Positions 53,552 through 62,451 of a stretch of 64,000 nucleotides of DNA are shown here, one piece after another. The position numbers and the translations under genes are program-made. The stretch is from an uncultured Flavobacteriales bacterium (GTDB lineage Bacteria > Bacteroidota > Bacteroidia > Flavobacteriales_D > Parvicellaceae): NCBI GenBank assembly GCA_938075455.1, contig CALJHN010000008.1, positions 1 to 64,000 on the forward strand, read 5' to 3'. Positions within the stretch are counted from its first letter, which is position 1; the number at the start of each line of letters is the position of its first letter. The notes beneath the pieces are model-generated. The model searched no databases and was not told the origin of the DNA. It was given only the letters and a program-made list of their open reading frames with translations.

Positions 53552-54214
53552 ATGAAGGCAATTGATTTAATACAAAACGACGTTCCACCAATAAAAATTC
53601 AAGAGTCTATCGAGAAGGCTTTGAATTGGATGGATGAGTTTAAAGTAAATCATCTTCCAGTGATAAGTGGTTCTGAATTTGTTGGTTTGATATCTGATGA
53701 TATGATTTATGATTTCAATAATTCAAAGGAGTTAATCTCCAAAATTAATTTCATAGGCAAACAGCAGTTTGTTTTTGGAAATGCACATTTGTTTCAAATC
53801 ATGTTACTACTTTCTAATTATAACCTAAGTGTAGTTCCTGTTTGTGACAATCAAAACAATTACAAAGGGTCTATAAGTGGAAAAAACTTATTAAATATAT
53901 TTAGTAATCAATCTAGTTTTACTCAAAATGGAGCAACTTTAATTTTGTATTTAAATAATATGGATTATCAGTTTTCAGAAATAGCCCAAATAATTGAAAG
54001 TAACGACTCTAAAATTCTTGCTTTTTACAACGATTTTATTGAAGGAACAAACCAAATAAAACTTACAATTAAAATTACCCAAACCAATATAGGAGCTGTT
54101 TTGCAGACTTTTTCCAGATACGATTACACTATTGATGAAATATTTAGTGATGAAGAAATAGCAAATCAGACCCAAGATAGATACGATCATTTAATTAATT
54201 ATTTAGAAGTTTAG
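53552..54214 (+). CDS. CBS-domain protein
   Basis: A cytosolic protein of about 220 residues with a CBS-domain pair in its first half (VPPIKIQESIEKALNWMDEF, HLPVISGSEFVGLISDD, then NLSVVPVCDNQNNYKGSISG). A C-terminal part from about 130 resembles an ACT-like alpha/beta domain (NNMDYQFSEIAQIIES). CBS pairs sense adenosine nucleotides. I prefer the ATG at 53552 over a TTG at 53525. It sits 1 nt before nadK and 69 bases from divergent pdxJ, an order I recall as conserved in Bacteroidota, but its partner is unknown. Confidence 0.8.
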   Translation: MKAIDLIQNDVPPIKIQESIEKALNWMDEFKVNHLPVISGSEFVGLISDDMIYDFNNSKELISKINFIGKQQFVFGNAHLFQIMLLLSNYNLSVVPVCDNQNNYKGSISGKNLLNIFSNQSSFTQNGATLILYLNNMDYQFSEIAQIIESNDSKILAFYNDFIEGTNQIKLTIKITQTNIGAVLQTFSRYDYTIDEIFSDEEIANQTQDRYDHLINYLEV

Positions 54215-54215
54215 A

Positions 54216-55097
54216 GTGAAGAACATAGCTATATATGGAAAATCTATTTCTGAGAATAATTTAAAATTTTTAGAAGCTCTTATTGTTAGTTTAAAGACTG
54301 AGTTAAATCCCCAGCTATTTATCCACCAATCTTTAGAAGAACATTTTTCGCTAATTGAAAGATTTAATATTAATTTTTTTAAAGGCCAAGATTTATTAGC
54401 AAATGAAATGGATCTTTTAATAAGTTTTGGTGGAGATGGCACTCTGCTAGATACTGTCACAATGATAAAAGACAGTAATATTCCAGTTTTAGGGATTAAC
54501 GCAGGAAGGCTTGGATTTTTAGCAAATATTACTCAAGAGGATATAGATTTAGCTGTAAAAGCATTAAAAAATAAAGACTATAAACTTGACCATAGGTCTT
54601 TACTTAAGGTAAAAAGTAAAACTTTGTCTGAAGTTAAAACCTCAAATTTTGCACTCAACGAGATTACGGTTCATAAAAAAGATTCTTCTTCCATGTTGAA
54701 AATTGATGCTTTCTTGGATAATGAATTTTTAAATTCTTATTGGGCCGATGGTTTAATTATTTCTACTCCTACAGGTTCTACAGCTTATTCATTGTCTTGT
54801 GGAGGTCCAATTATCTCCCCTGGTTCTAATAATTTTGTAATTACGCCTGTTTCTCCCCATAATTTAAATCTTAGACCGATGGTAGTTGGTGATCAAGTGG
54901 TAATAAGGTTGAGAGCAGAATCTAGAGAAAGTCAATTTCTTTTAACTATGGATAGTAGGTCTATCACCATAGAAAATAATGAAGAAATTTTAATAAGCAA
55001 AGCAGATTTTTCAATTAAATTAATTGAATTACCTGACCATAATTTTTTTAAAACAATTAGAAACAAGTTATTTTGGGGAAAAGATTCAAGAAATTAA
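54216..55097 (+). CDS. nadK: NAD kinase
   Basis: NadK phosphorylates NAD to NADP. The 293-residue protein has the diagnostic GGDGT (72-76, Asp74), the INAGRLGFLAN segment, ALNEITVHKK, the NAD-binding STPTGSTAYSLSCGGPI, and PVSPHNLNLRPMV. It starts with GTG directly after the CBS gene stop (1-nt gap). The CBS protein could sense an adenine nucleotide relevant to this step, which is an inference from position only. Confidence 0.95.
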   Translation: MKNIAIYGKSISENNLKFLEALIVSLKTELNPQLFIHQSLEEHFSLIERFNINFFKGQDLLANEMDLLISFGGDGTLLDTVTMIKDSNIPVLGINAGRLGFLANITQEDIDLAVKALKNKDYKLDHRSLLKVKSKTLSEVKTSNFALNEITVHKKDSSSMLKIDAFLDNEFLNSYWADGLIISTPTGSTAYSLSCGGPIISPGSNNFVITPVSPHNLNLRPMVVGDQVVIRLRAESRESQFLLTMDSRSITIENNEEILISKADFSIKLIELPDHNFFKTIRNKLFWGKDSRN

Positions 55098-55153
55098 CTC
55101 TTTTTAAGGTTTTCCTATAATTTCTTTTGTAATTTCACCTATTGCTCGCTTTA

Positions 55154-55990
55154 ATGAAAAATTTAATCCTTTTATTAACCCTTATTATTAGCTTGACATT
55201 TATTTCTCAGGTCAATGAATTTGGTTTTTTCTCTGGAGCAGGTTATTATATTGGTGATTTAAATAAAACCCATTTTTCACAACAAGATTTATGTTTCGGG
55301 TTGGTCTACAAAACAGACTTTCCAAATGAAAGAGTTTCTCTAAGATTTCATTTAATGTATAATAAGCTAAAGGCTAGTGATATAAAGTCAGGTATCGAAA
55401 GTCAAATTTATCGAAATTTAGAATTTAAATCTGAAGTAATTGAGTTTGGACCTATTATTGAAATTGATTTTTTTAATTTTCACCCTGGGCAAAACCATAC
55501 TGACCAGCCCGATTTTGGCTCACCATATTTTTTTGCTGGAATTAATTATATGAGAATGAACCCCAAAGGAAAATCTGGTGGAGAATGGGTGGAATTACAA
55601 CCGTTAGGAACAGAAGGTCAAGGGACTATTTTAAAAGATATTAATGGAATAGTTGAAAAGTATTCAAGAAACCAAATAGTTATTCCATTTGGGTTAGGAC
55701 TTAAAATGAATATTACACACCATTTATCATTTAGTTTAGAGTATGGAATGAGAAAAACTTTCACAGATTATTTTGACGATGTTAGTGGCCTTTACCCAGA
55801 TTTGGCAGTACTGGCAGCAATTAACCCTGAAGCAGCTCAAATGAGTGACAAATCTAAATTTCCACAAGGCTTAAATGATTCAAGTTATGGCTTGCAAAGA
55901 GGAGATGCAAGTAATAAAGATTGGTATGCAGTAAGTGGTATTATATTAACCTATGAGTTTTTCAAGGATGTAGTTTGTCCAAAATGGTAA
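55154..55990 (+). CDS. PorG-like (DUF6089) type IX secretion outer-membrane protein
   Basis: An outer-membrane beta-barrel of about 278 residues with a signal peptide (MKNLILLLTLIISLTFISQ) and the family opening EFGFFSGAGYYIGDLNKTHF, then GLVYKTDFPNERVSLRFHL. DUF6089 proteins correspond to PorG, an outer-membrane partner of the PorK/PorN ring in type IX secretion; that assignment is from memory. I prefer the ATG at 55154 to a TTG at 55142. Its position between nadK and uppS-bamA matches the order seen in many Flavobacteriia. Confidence 0.75.
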   Translation: MKNLILLLTLIISLTFISQVNEFGFFSGAGYYIGDLNKTHFSQQDLCFGLVYKTDFPNERVSLRFHLMYNKLKASDIKSGIESQIYRNLEFKSEVIEFGPIIEIDFFNFHPGQNHTDQPDFGSPYFFAGINYMRMNPKGKSGGEWVELQPLGTEGQGTILKDINGIVEKYSRNQIVIPFGLGLKMNITHHLSFSLEYGMRKTFTDYFDDVSGLYPDLAVLAAINPEAAQMSDKSKFPQGLNDSSYGLQRGDASNKDWYAVSGIILTYEFFKDVVCPKW

Positions 55991-56017
55991 TAATAAAAAT
56001 ACATTCTGAGATTTTTT

Positions 56018-56767
56018 ATGAAAGATTTTAATTTAGACAGTACTAATATTCCTAAACACGTTGCCATCATTATGGACGGTAATGGGAGATGGGCTAAGAA
56101 AAAAGGGGAGATGAGAATTTACGGACATACTAATGGAGTAGGTTCAGTTCGAGAAGCTTTAACTGCTGCAGTTGAAATCGGAGTTAAATATCTTACTCTA
56201 TATGCGTTTAGCTCTGAAAATTGGAATAGACCAAAAGATGAAATTTCTGCATTAATGGATTTATTAGTGCAATCTATTTATAATGAAGTAGATGAACTAA
56301 ATAATAAAGGTGTAAAACTAGCAACAATTGGCGATATACATTTTTTGCCAGACTCCTGTCAAAATGCTTTAACAGAAGCAAAAGAAAGAACCAAAAACAA
56401 TTCTAAAATAACCCTTATTTTAGCTTTAAGTTATAGTTCAAGAAGAGAGATTTCCTTAGCTGTTCAGAAAATGACCAAAGAAGTTGTAAATGGAGAATTA
56501 GAATCTAAAGCAATAAATGAAGATTTAATAAGTTCTTACTTGAGTACATCTGATTATCCAGATCCAGAACTGCTAATTAGAACCAGCGGGGAGAATAGAG
56601 TAAGTAATTTTCTTATGTGGCAATTAGCATATACCGAGCTTTACTTTACCAAGATTTTATGGCCAGATTTTAAGAAGAAAAATTTTTATAAGGCAATTTT
56701 TGATTACCAAAAAAGAGAAAGAAGATTTGGAAAAACATCAGAACAAATCATAGACTTAAATGTATAG
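56018..56767 (+). CDS. uppS: Isoprenyl (undecaprenyl diphosphate) transferase
   Basis: UppS elongates farnesyl diphosphate with cis-added isoprene units to make the C55 lipid carrier of wall and O-antigen synthesis. The 249 residues include the catalytic Asp20 in HVAIIMDGNGRWAKKKG, YLTLYAFSSENWNRP, LALSYSSRREI and the late LIRTSGENRVSNFLMWQLAYTELYF region (shown in part: RTSGENRVSNFLMWQLAYTE). It overlaps bamA by 8 nt, coupling lipid carrier synthesis to outer-membrane assembly. Confidence 0.94.
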   Translation: MKDFNLDSTNIPKHVAIIMDGNGRWAKKKGEMRIYGHTNGVGSVREALTAAVEIGVKYLTLYAFSSENWNRPKDEISALMDLLVQSIYNEVDELNNKGVKLATIGDIHFLPDSCQNALTEAKERTKNNSKITLILALSYSSRREISLAVQKMTKEVVNGELESKAINEDLISSYLSTSDYPDPELLIRTSGENRVSNFLMWQLAYTELYFTKILWPDFKKKNFYKAIFDYQKRERRFGKTSEQIIDLNV

Positions 56768-59315
56768 ATATATTAAAATAATTCTGATTTTAATATTAGC
56801 TGTAAATAATTTTTATGGACAATATTCCTACACTAATTACCAGCTTTCACCTAGAGAATATAATTTAGCAGGTATTTCTATAGATGGTGTTGTTCATTTG
56901 GATCACGAAATAGTAATTCAAAAATCTGGTTTAGTTAGAGGAGAAAAAATTACTATTCCAAGTGACAAAATATCAAAGGCTATTACTAATTTATGGGATC
57001 AAGGACTATTTAGCCAAGTTTCAATTTCTAAAGAAAAAACTCAAGGAAATAATCTTTTTCTTAGAATAAAATTAAAAGAAAGTCCGAGAATGTCTAGATA
57101 TTCATTTTCAGGAATTTCTAAATCTGAGGCAGATCAATTAAGAGAAGACTTAGATCTTTACAGTGGCAAAATTATTACCGAGTCATTGAAAATGAATGTT
57201 AAAAAGATTTCTAGAAATTATTTCGTTGGAAAGGGGTTTTTAAAAGCCAAGGCTTCGATATCTACAAAAAATGATACGCTTGTAAATAACAGTAAAATCA
57301 TGAAAATTGATATTGACAAAGGAGTAAGATATAAAATAAACGAAATAATTATTGAAGGAAATTCTTCACTCTCCAGCGATAAGCTAAAAAGATTAATGAA
57401 AGAAACCAAAGAGAAAAAATGGTATCGATTCTATAAAAGATCTATGTTTCAAAATTCATTATTTGAACAAGACAAAGAAAAAATAATTGAAAAATATAAC
57501 CAGATTGCTCATCGAGATGCGCAAATAGTTTCTGACACTGTTATTGATTTTGATGAAAATACCATAAATATTTTATTTAGAATTGAAGAGGGGAACCAAT
57601 ACTTTATTAGAAATATAGAATGGTCTGGTAACCAAAAATATTCTACTGGACTATTAGATACCATATTGGGAATTAAAAAGGGTGATTTATACGATCAAGC
57701 CACTTTAGATACCAAACTATTTATGAATCCTAACGGAAATGATATTAGCTCACTGTACATGGACGATGGTTATTTGTTTTTTCAAGTTACTCCTTTAGAG
57801 AAAAAAATTGAATTCGATTCAGTAGATTTAGAGATTAAAATATACGAAGGAAAACAAGCTAGAATTAAAAAAGTTAATGTTAATGGAAATACCAAAACAA
57901 GTGACCATGTTATACTTCGAGATATGTACACCCATCCTGGAGATTTGTTTTCCAGAGATGCTATTATAAGAACACAGAGACAACTGGCTCAAAATGGTTA
58001 CTTTGATCCAGAGAAATTGGGAGTAAATCCAATTCCCAATCCTAACGATGGAACAGTAGATATAGATTACGAAGTAGTAGAGAGACCAAATGATCAAATT
58101 GAACTTTCTGGCGGTTGGGGAAATAATTCTTTAGTGGGAACTCTTGGTCTTACCTTTAATAACTTTTCTGCAAAAAAACTATTTAAAAAGGGATCCTGGT
58201 CACCATTGCCATCAGGTGATGGACAAAGATTGAGCATTCGCGCCCAGTCTAGTGGCTATTTTTTCCAAAGTTATAATATGTCTTTTACAGAGCCTTGGCT
58301 TGGTGGAAAGAAACCAAACTCGTTTACCATATCTGCTTTTCATTCTATGCAGTCTTACGACAGAAAATTTATATTTGATTCTTTGGATGCAGAAGGGAAT
58401 AATGTAATAAATGAAAATAGAAGATTTATTAAAATTACTGGAGTTTCGGTAGGATTAGGTAAAAGATTGAAGTGGCCTGATGATTATTTTAGTGTTTATT
58501 ATGAAGCAGGTTATCAACATTATAAGCTCAATAATTTTGGAAGTATATTTAGTTTCGCAAATGGCTATGTGAATAATCCATATGTTCAGTGGAGAATATC
58601 TAGAAATAGTATAGATCAGCCTTTATACCCAAGAAGTGGTTCTTCAATTACTTTATCTCTTAAATCTAGTATATATCCATATTCTAGGATTAACAACATA
58701 GAGGATCATAGTATCCTTTCAGATCAAGAAAAGTATAAATTCTTACAATACAATAAGTTTAAATTCACATCTTCTTGGTTTACTCCAATCTCAAAAAACA
58801 AAAAATTAGTTGTTAATGCTAGATTAGGTTTTGGTTTACTTAATGGTTGGAATAAAGATTTGGGTGCACCACCTTTCGAAAGGTTTTATTTAGGAGGAAG
58901 TGGTCTTTCGGGATTTAATTTAGATGGTAGAGAAATCATTGCACTAAGAGGTTATGACGAACAAACTATTTCTACAAGTACTGGTGACAGATTGATAAGT
59001 AAATATACTTTAGAACTCAGGTATCCAGTAAGTTTAAATCCATCTGCAACTGTATACCTTCTTAGTTTTCTTGAAGGAGGTAATTCTTGGAATGATTATA
59101 AAAAGTACAATCCTTTCCAAGTTAAAAGATCTGCTGGTTTTGGGGTAAGAATTTTCTTGCCAATGTTTGGTTTATTAGGTCTTGATTATGGATTTGGTTT
59201 TGACCCATTAGATCCTGGAGCACAGGGTGAAGTAAATCATAACTCTCAAATTCAAGCAAAGGGTTATCGAGGGCAGTTCCATTTTACAATTGGCATGAAT
59301 ATTGGAGAATTATAA
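56760..59315 (+). CDS. bamA: Outer-membrane protein assembly factor BamA
   Basis: BamA folds and inserts beta-barrel proteins into the outer membrane. The 851-residue protein has a signal peptide (about 1-20), POTRA domains across about 25-430 (one begins KINEIIIEGNSSLSSDKLKR, another RIKKVNVNGNTKTSDHVILR), and a 16-strand barrel with the loop-6 region RGYD (in IIALRGYDEQTI; the family motif is VRGF/Y). The C-terminal strand ends GQFHFTIGMNIGEL. It is followed by two Skp-type chaperone genes, the usual Bacteroidota arrangement, and would serve the type IX and TonB barrels in this window. Confidence 0.94.
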   Translation: MYRYIKIILILILAVNNFYGQYSYTNYQLSPREYNLAGISIDGVVHLDHEIVIQKSGLVRGEKITIPSDKISKAITNLWDQGLFSQVSISKEKTQGNNLFLRIKLKESPRMSRYSFSGISKSEADQLREDLDLYSGKIITESLKMNVKKISRNYFVGKGFLKAKASISTKNDTLVNNSKIMKIDIDKGVRYKINEIIIEGNSSLSSDKLKRLMKETKEKKWYRFYKRSMFQNSLFEQDKEKIIEKYNQIAHRDAQIVSDTVIDFDENTINILFRIEEGNQYFIRNIEWSGNQKYSTGLLDTILGIKKGDLYDQATLDTKLFMNPNGNDISSLYMDDGYLFFQVTPLEKKIEFDSVDLEIKIYEGKQARIKKVNVNGNTKTSDHVILRDMYTHPGDLFSRDAIIRTQRQLAQNGYFDPEKLGVNPIPNPNDGTVDIDYEVVERPNDQIELSGGWGNNSLVGTLGLTFNNFSAKKLFKKGSWSPLPSGDGQRLSIRAQSSGYFFQSYNMSFTEPWLGGKKPNSFTISAFHSMQSYDRKFIFDSLDAEGNNVINENRRFIKITGVSVGLGKRLKWPDDYFSVYYEAGYQHYKLNNFGSIFSFANGYVNNPYVQWRISRNSIDQPLYPRSGSSITLSLKSSIYPYSRINNIEDHSILSDQEKYKFLQYNKFKFTSSWFTPISKNKKLVVNARLGFGLLNGWNKDLGAPPFERFYLGGSGLSGFNLDGREIIALRGYDEQTISTSTGDRLISKYTLELRYPVSLNPSATVYLLSFLEGGNSWNDYKKYNPFQVKRSAGFGVRIFLPMFGLLGLDYGFGFDPLDPGAQGEVNHNSQIQAKGYRGQFHFTIGMNIGEL

Positions 59316-59318
59316 CAT

Positions 59319-59831
59319 ATGTTATTAAGACCTTTCATATTATTTCTAGTGTTAAGTTTAATCTCATTGAAAAGTAAAGGGCAAAAATTTGCTTTCGTAG
59401 ATTCTGAATATATTTTAGAGCAAATGGAAGGTTATCAAAAAGCACAGAAACAAATTGATGACCTGGCTGCAGAATGGCAAAAAGAGTTAGATCAAAAAGT
59501 TATAATTATAGAGAAAAAAAGTAACGAACTTAAAAAGAATGAACTTTTACTCCCAGAAGAAACACGAATAGAAAAGGAGTTAGAGATAACTACTCTTCAA
59601 GATGAATTACGAAAATTTCAAACTAAAAAATTTGGCGTAGGAGGAGATCTTTTTAGAAAAAGAAAAGAATTAATCCAACCAATTCAAAGAAAAGTATTTA
59701 AGGCTATTGAATCATTAGCTAAAGACAATAATTATGCATATGTTTTGGATAAAAGTAAAAACTCGAATATATTGTACGCAGATCCAAAGTATGATAAAAG
59801 CGATGCAATAATCAGAAAACTAAAAAAGTAA
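59319..59831 (+). CDS. OmpH/Skp family periplasmic chaperone 1
   Basis: A 170-residue periplasmic chaperone that keeps outer-membrane proteins unfolded on the way to BamA. The signal peptide (about 1-21) precedes QKFAFVDSEYILEQMEGYQ, then a long coiled-coil arm (about 45-120) with Lys/Glu heptads, and a return strand with NYAYVLDKSKNSNILYADPK, typical of the Skp body. It starts 3 nt after bamA and 2 nt before the second copy. The paralogue differs in sequence, so the two are not interchangeable copies. Confidence 0.88.
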   Translation: MLLRPFILFLVLSLISLKSKGQKFAFVDSEYILEQMEGYQKAQKQIDDLAAEWQKELDQKVIIIEKKSNELKKNELLLPEETRIEKELEITTLQDELRKFQTKKFGVGGDLFRKRKELIQPIQRKVFKAIESLAKDNNYAYVLDKSKNSNILYADPKYDKSDAIIRKLKK

Positions 59832-59833
59832 AA

Positions 59834-60340
59834 ATGAAAAACACAATTAAATCTATTCTAATAGCGCTACTAATTTCTTCAGCATTTAATGTAAATGCTC
59901 AAAAATTGGGTCATGTTAATTCTCAGGCAATTGTTCAGGAAATGCCAGATTATGAATCTGCAAGACAAGAGCTAGAAAGTTATAAAAATGATTTAGCTAA
60001 AGAACTTGAAATGTATCAAAAATTAATCATGGAATTTGCTCAAGATTATGAACAAAAAAAATCAGAAATGTCTCAAGATTCTAGACAGAGAAAAGAAGCT
60101 GATTTAATGGAAAGACAGCAGAATTATGAAAAGAAAGCTTATGAAGCAGAGCAAAAATTGCAACAAAAAGAGCAGGAACTTTTGCAATCAATTATGTTAA
60201 AAGTAAATAACGCTGTTAAAGAACTTGCCAAAGCAGATGGCTATTCTTATATATTTGAGTTGACTACTCTTTTACACGCTGGCGGAGACGATATAAGTGA
60301 CAAGGTTAGAAAGAGACTTGGTATATCCACTTCCAACTAA
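59834..60340 (+). CDS. OmpH/Skp family periplasmic chaperone 2
   Basis: A 168-residue Skp-like protein with signal peptide MKNTIKSILIALLISSAFNVNA, body strand KLGHVNSQAIVQEMPDYESA, a long coiled coil rich in Lys, Glu and Gln (about 50-125), and the closing strand GYSYIFELTTLLHAGGDD. Tandem Skp-like genes behind bamA are common in Bacteroidota. A strong terminator directly follows, ending the uppS-bamA-skp-skp unit. Confidence 0.88.
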   Translation: MKNTIKSILIALLISSAFNVNAQKLGHVNSQAIVQEMPDYESARQELESYKNDLAKELEMYQKLIMEFAQDYEQKKSEMSQDSRQRKEADLMERQQNYEKKAYEAEQKLQQKEQELLQSIMLKVNNAVKELAKADGYSYIFELTTLLHAGGDDISDKVRKRLGISTSN

Positions 60341-60345
60341 TTTTA

Positions 60346-60372
60346 AAGGCTCTTTTTAAGAGTCTTTTTTTT
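60346..60372 (+). terminator. Rho-independent terminator after the second Skp gene
   Basis: AAGGCTCTT, loop TTT, AAGAGTCTT is followed by a run of T. The 9-bp stem has one G-U pair. Only 7 bases separate it from the murI ATG, so murI is either expressed by readthrough or from a promoter overlapping the hairpin. Confidence 0.8.
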
Positions 60373-60379
60373 AATTTTA

Positions 60380-61201
60380 ATGAGAGGCTCAATTGGTATA
60401 TTTGATTCTGGTTACGGTGGTTTAACTGTTCTTAAATCCATTAAATATTTATTACCCAATTACGATTGTATTTATTTAGGTGACAATGCTAGAGCTCCTT
60501 ACGGAGAAAGATCTTTTGAAGTAGTAAACCAATATACATTGGAAGCTGTTGAGTTTTTATTTAATCAAAACTGCCCAATTGTTATTTTAGCTTGTAATAC
60601 TTCATCAGCAAAAGCTCTTAGAAATATTCAAAAAAACATATTACCCTATAAATTCCCTGATAAAAAAGTTTTAGGAGTAATTAGACCAACTACAGAAGAA
60701 GTTGGTCATTTTACCAAATCTGGTTACGTTGGAATTATGGGTACCGCTGGAACAATAGTTTCTAATAGTTATCCCATTGAAATATCTAAATTGTTTCCCA
60801 ATATTCAAGTAGTTCAACAAAGCTGTCCTATGTGGGTTCCTTTAGTGGAAAATAATACATTTTTAGAAAAAGGAGGTCAATATTATATAAAGAAATATAT
60901 AGATGAGCTATTGGAAAAAGAACCTAGAATAGATACAGTAGTTTTGGCTTGTACACACTATCCAATTTTGAAAGAATCCATAGAGAAGTTCTTGCCTAAA
61001 GAAGTAAAATTATTTGACCAAGGAGATTTGGTCGCAGATAAATTAATAGAGTATTTTAAAAGACATTCATTCATTGATAATCAAATATCCAAGTCTGGAA
61101 ATATAGAGATATTTACTACTGAAGAAAGTAAAAAGTTTGATGACCATTTAAATTTATTCTACAATTCAAATTACAGTTCTAAAACCGTTCAAATTATTTA
61201 A
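60380..61201 (+). CDS. murI: Glutamate racemase
   Basis: MurI makes D-glutamate for peptidoglycan. The 273-residue enzyme has IGIFDSGYGGLTVLKSI at the start, the two catalytic cysteines Cys72 (LACNTSSAKA) and Cys191 (LACTHYPIL), and YLGDNARAPYGERS. Length is normal. It is the last gene of the envelope block and overlaps the convergent carbonic anhydrase gene by 4 nt. Confidence 0.95.
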   Translation: MRGSIGIFDSGYGGLTVLKSIKYLLPNYDCIYLGDNARAPYGERSFEVVNQYTLEAVEFLFNQNCPIVILACNTSSAKALRNIQKNILPYKFPDKKVLGVIRPTTEEVGHFTKSGYVGIMGTAGTIVSNSYPIEISKLFPNIQVVQQSCPMWVPLVENNTFLEKGGQYYIKKYIDELLEKEPRIDTVVLACTHYPILKESIEKFLPKEVKLFDQGDLVADKLIEYFKRHSFIDNQISKSGNIEIFTTEESKKFDDHLNLFYNSNYSSKTVQII

Positions 61202-61707
61202 TCTTTATACCACTTTGAATATTCTACATACTTATTTGATAAGTCTAAAAGTTGTTTTTTAAATTCACCCTCTTTCACTTTTTTCGCTGGTACTCCAGCA
61301 TATATTTCTCCAGATTTTACATGCGTTCCCATAGTAATTACAGCACCAGCAGCAATGATACTATCACTTTCAATAATACAATTATCTAGTACAATAGCTC
61401 CCATTCCTATTAGGACTCGGTCTTTAATGGTACAACCATGAATAATTGCATTGTGACCAATAGTTACTTGGTTGCCAATGGTAGTTGGGCTTTTTTTATA
61501 GGTACAGTGAATAATTGCTCCATCTTGAATGTTTACTTCATTTCCTATTTTTATAAAGTGAACATCTGCTCTTGTAACAGAATTGAACCAAAAACTGCAA
61601 CGATCTCCGCACTCTACATCTCCAATAATTGTAGCATTTTCTGATAAGTAACATTCTTTTCCAAATTGAGGACTTTTACCATTAATTTCTTTAATGAGTG
61701 GTTTCAT
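61198..61707 (-). CDS. Gamma-carbonic anhydrase family protein
   Basis: A 169-residue left-handed beta-helix protein of hexapeptide repeats (for example NEVNIQDGAIIHC, IGNQVTIGHNAIIHGC, VLIGMGAIVLDNCII). His residues in AIIHC, IGHNA and IIHGC match the zinc ligands of gamma-carbonic anhydrases, and the C-terminal helix (LSNKYVEYSKWYKD) is typical. Many family members lack measurable activity, so the CO2 hydration role is likely but not certain. It is convergent with murI, overlapping by 4 nt, and divergent from the Nfu-type gene by 40 bases. Confidence 0.88.
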   Translation of the reverse strand: MKPLIKEINGKSPQFGKECYLSENATIIGDVECGDRCSFWFNSVTRADVHFIKIGNEVNIQDGAIIHCTYKKSPTTIGNQVTIGHNAIIHGCTIKDRVLIGMGAIVLDNCIIESDSIIAAGAVITMGTHVKSGEIYAGVPAKKVKEGEFKKQLLDLSNKYVEYSKWYKD

Positions 61708-61747
61708 ATCGTTTAGGATTGATTAATTTAGTTGAAAATTATAAAAA

Positions 61748-62365
61748 ATGAGCAGACCAGTTACTATTTATGCAGAAATGACCCCTAATCCCAACACTAT
61801 GAAGTTTGTTGCAGATCACATGCTTTTAAGCTCTGGTGAAATTGTAGAGTTTCTCTCTCCATCTGATGCAAAAGGATACTCTACTCTTGCTGAGGCCTTA
61901 TTTAATTTTCCGTTCGTCTCAAGAATTTTCATTGCTCAAAATTTTGTAACAGTTTATAAGAATGACACGATAGAGTGGAGTGATGTTAGTTTGGAAATGA
62001 GAGACTTTATTAGAGAGTGGTTAATGGAAAATGAAAAAGCTGTTCAGAAAATTCCAGAGCAGTCAAAAATTGAGCTTATTTCAAAATCTCAGATAAAAAC
62101 AACCAATATTTCTCCAGTAATTAATACTGAAATCGATCAGAAAATAGTGGATTTAATTAATGAATATATTCAACCAGCTGTAGAGCAGGATGGTGGAGCA
62201 ATTCATTTTCAGTCCTATAATGAAGATAATGGTAAAGTAACAGTTGTGTTAAAGGGTTCCTGTAGTGGCTGTCCATCTAGTACAGCAACTCTTAAGGGAG
62301 GTGTGGAGAACTTGCTTAAAACTCATATTCCTGAAATTAATGAAGTAGTTGCTTTAAATGGTTAA
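61748..62365 (+). CDS. Nfu-type Fe-S cluster carrier (NifU family)
   Basis: A 205-residue cytosolic carrier that passes 4Fe-4S clusters to client proteins. The N-terminal Nfu_N domain (TPNPNTMKFV at about 12-21, then FPFVSRIFIAQNFVTVYKND) is followed by a linker and a C-terminal NifU domain with EQDGGAIHFQ and the cluster-binding Cys172/Cys175 in GSCSGCPSS. This is the human-NFU1-like architecture common in Bacteroidota. It stands alone and is convergent with the PaaZ-like gene. Confidence 0.9.
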   Translation: MSRPVTIYAEMTPNPNTMKFVADHMLLSSGEIVEFLSPSDAKGYSTLAEALFNFPFVSRIFIAQNFVTVYKNDTIEWSDVSLEMRDFIREWLMENEKAVQKIPEQSKIELISKSQIKTTNISPVINTEIDQKIVDLINEYIQPAVEQDGGAIHFQSYNEDNGKVTVVLKGSCSGCPSSTATLKGGVENLLKTHIPEINEVVALNG

Positions 62366-62451
62366 ACTATACTCCAAGGACACTATCAAATAAATATCAT
62401 TCATAAGTAATAGTAGTTCCAGTTTTATCTATTGAACTCTTTTATAATTTT

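Noticed and set aside
62366-62451. Inverted AGTTC/GAACT between the Nfu-type gene and paaZ as a terminator
   Set aside because: The stem is only five base pairs with a long loop, too weak to call.
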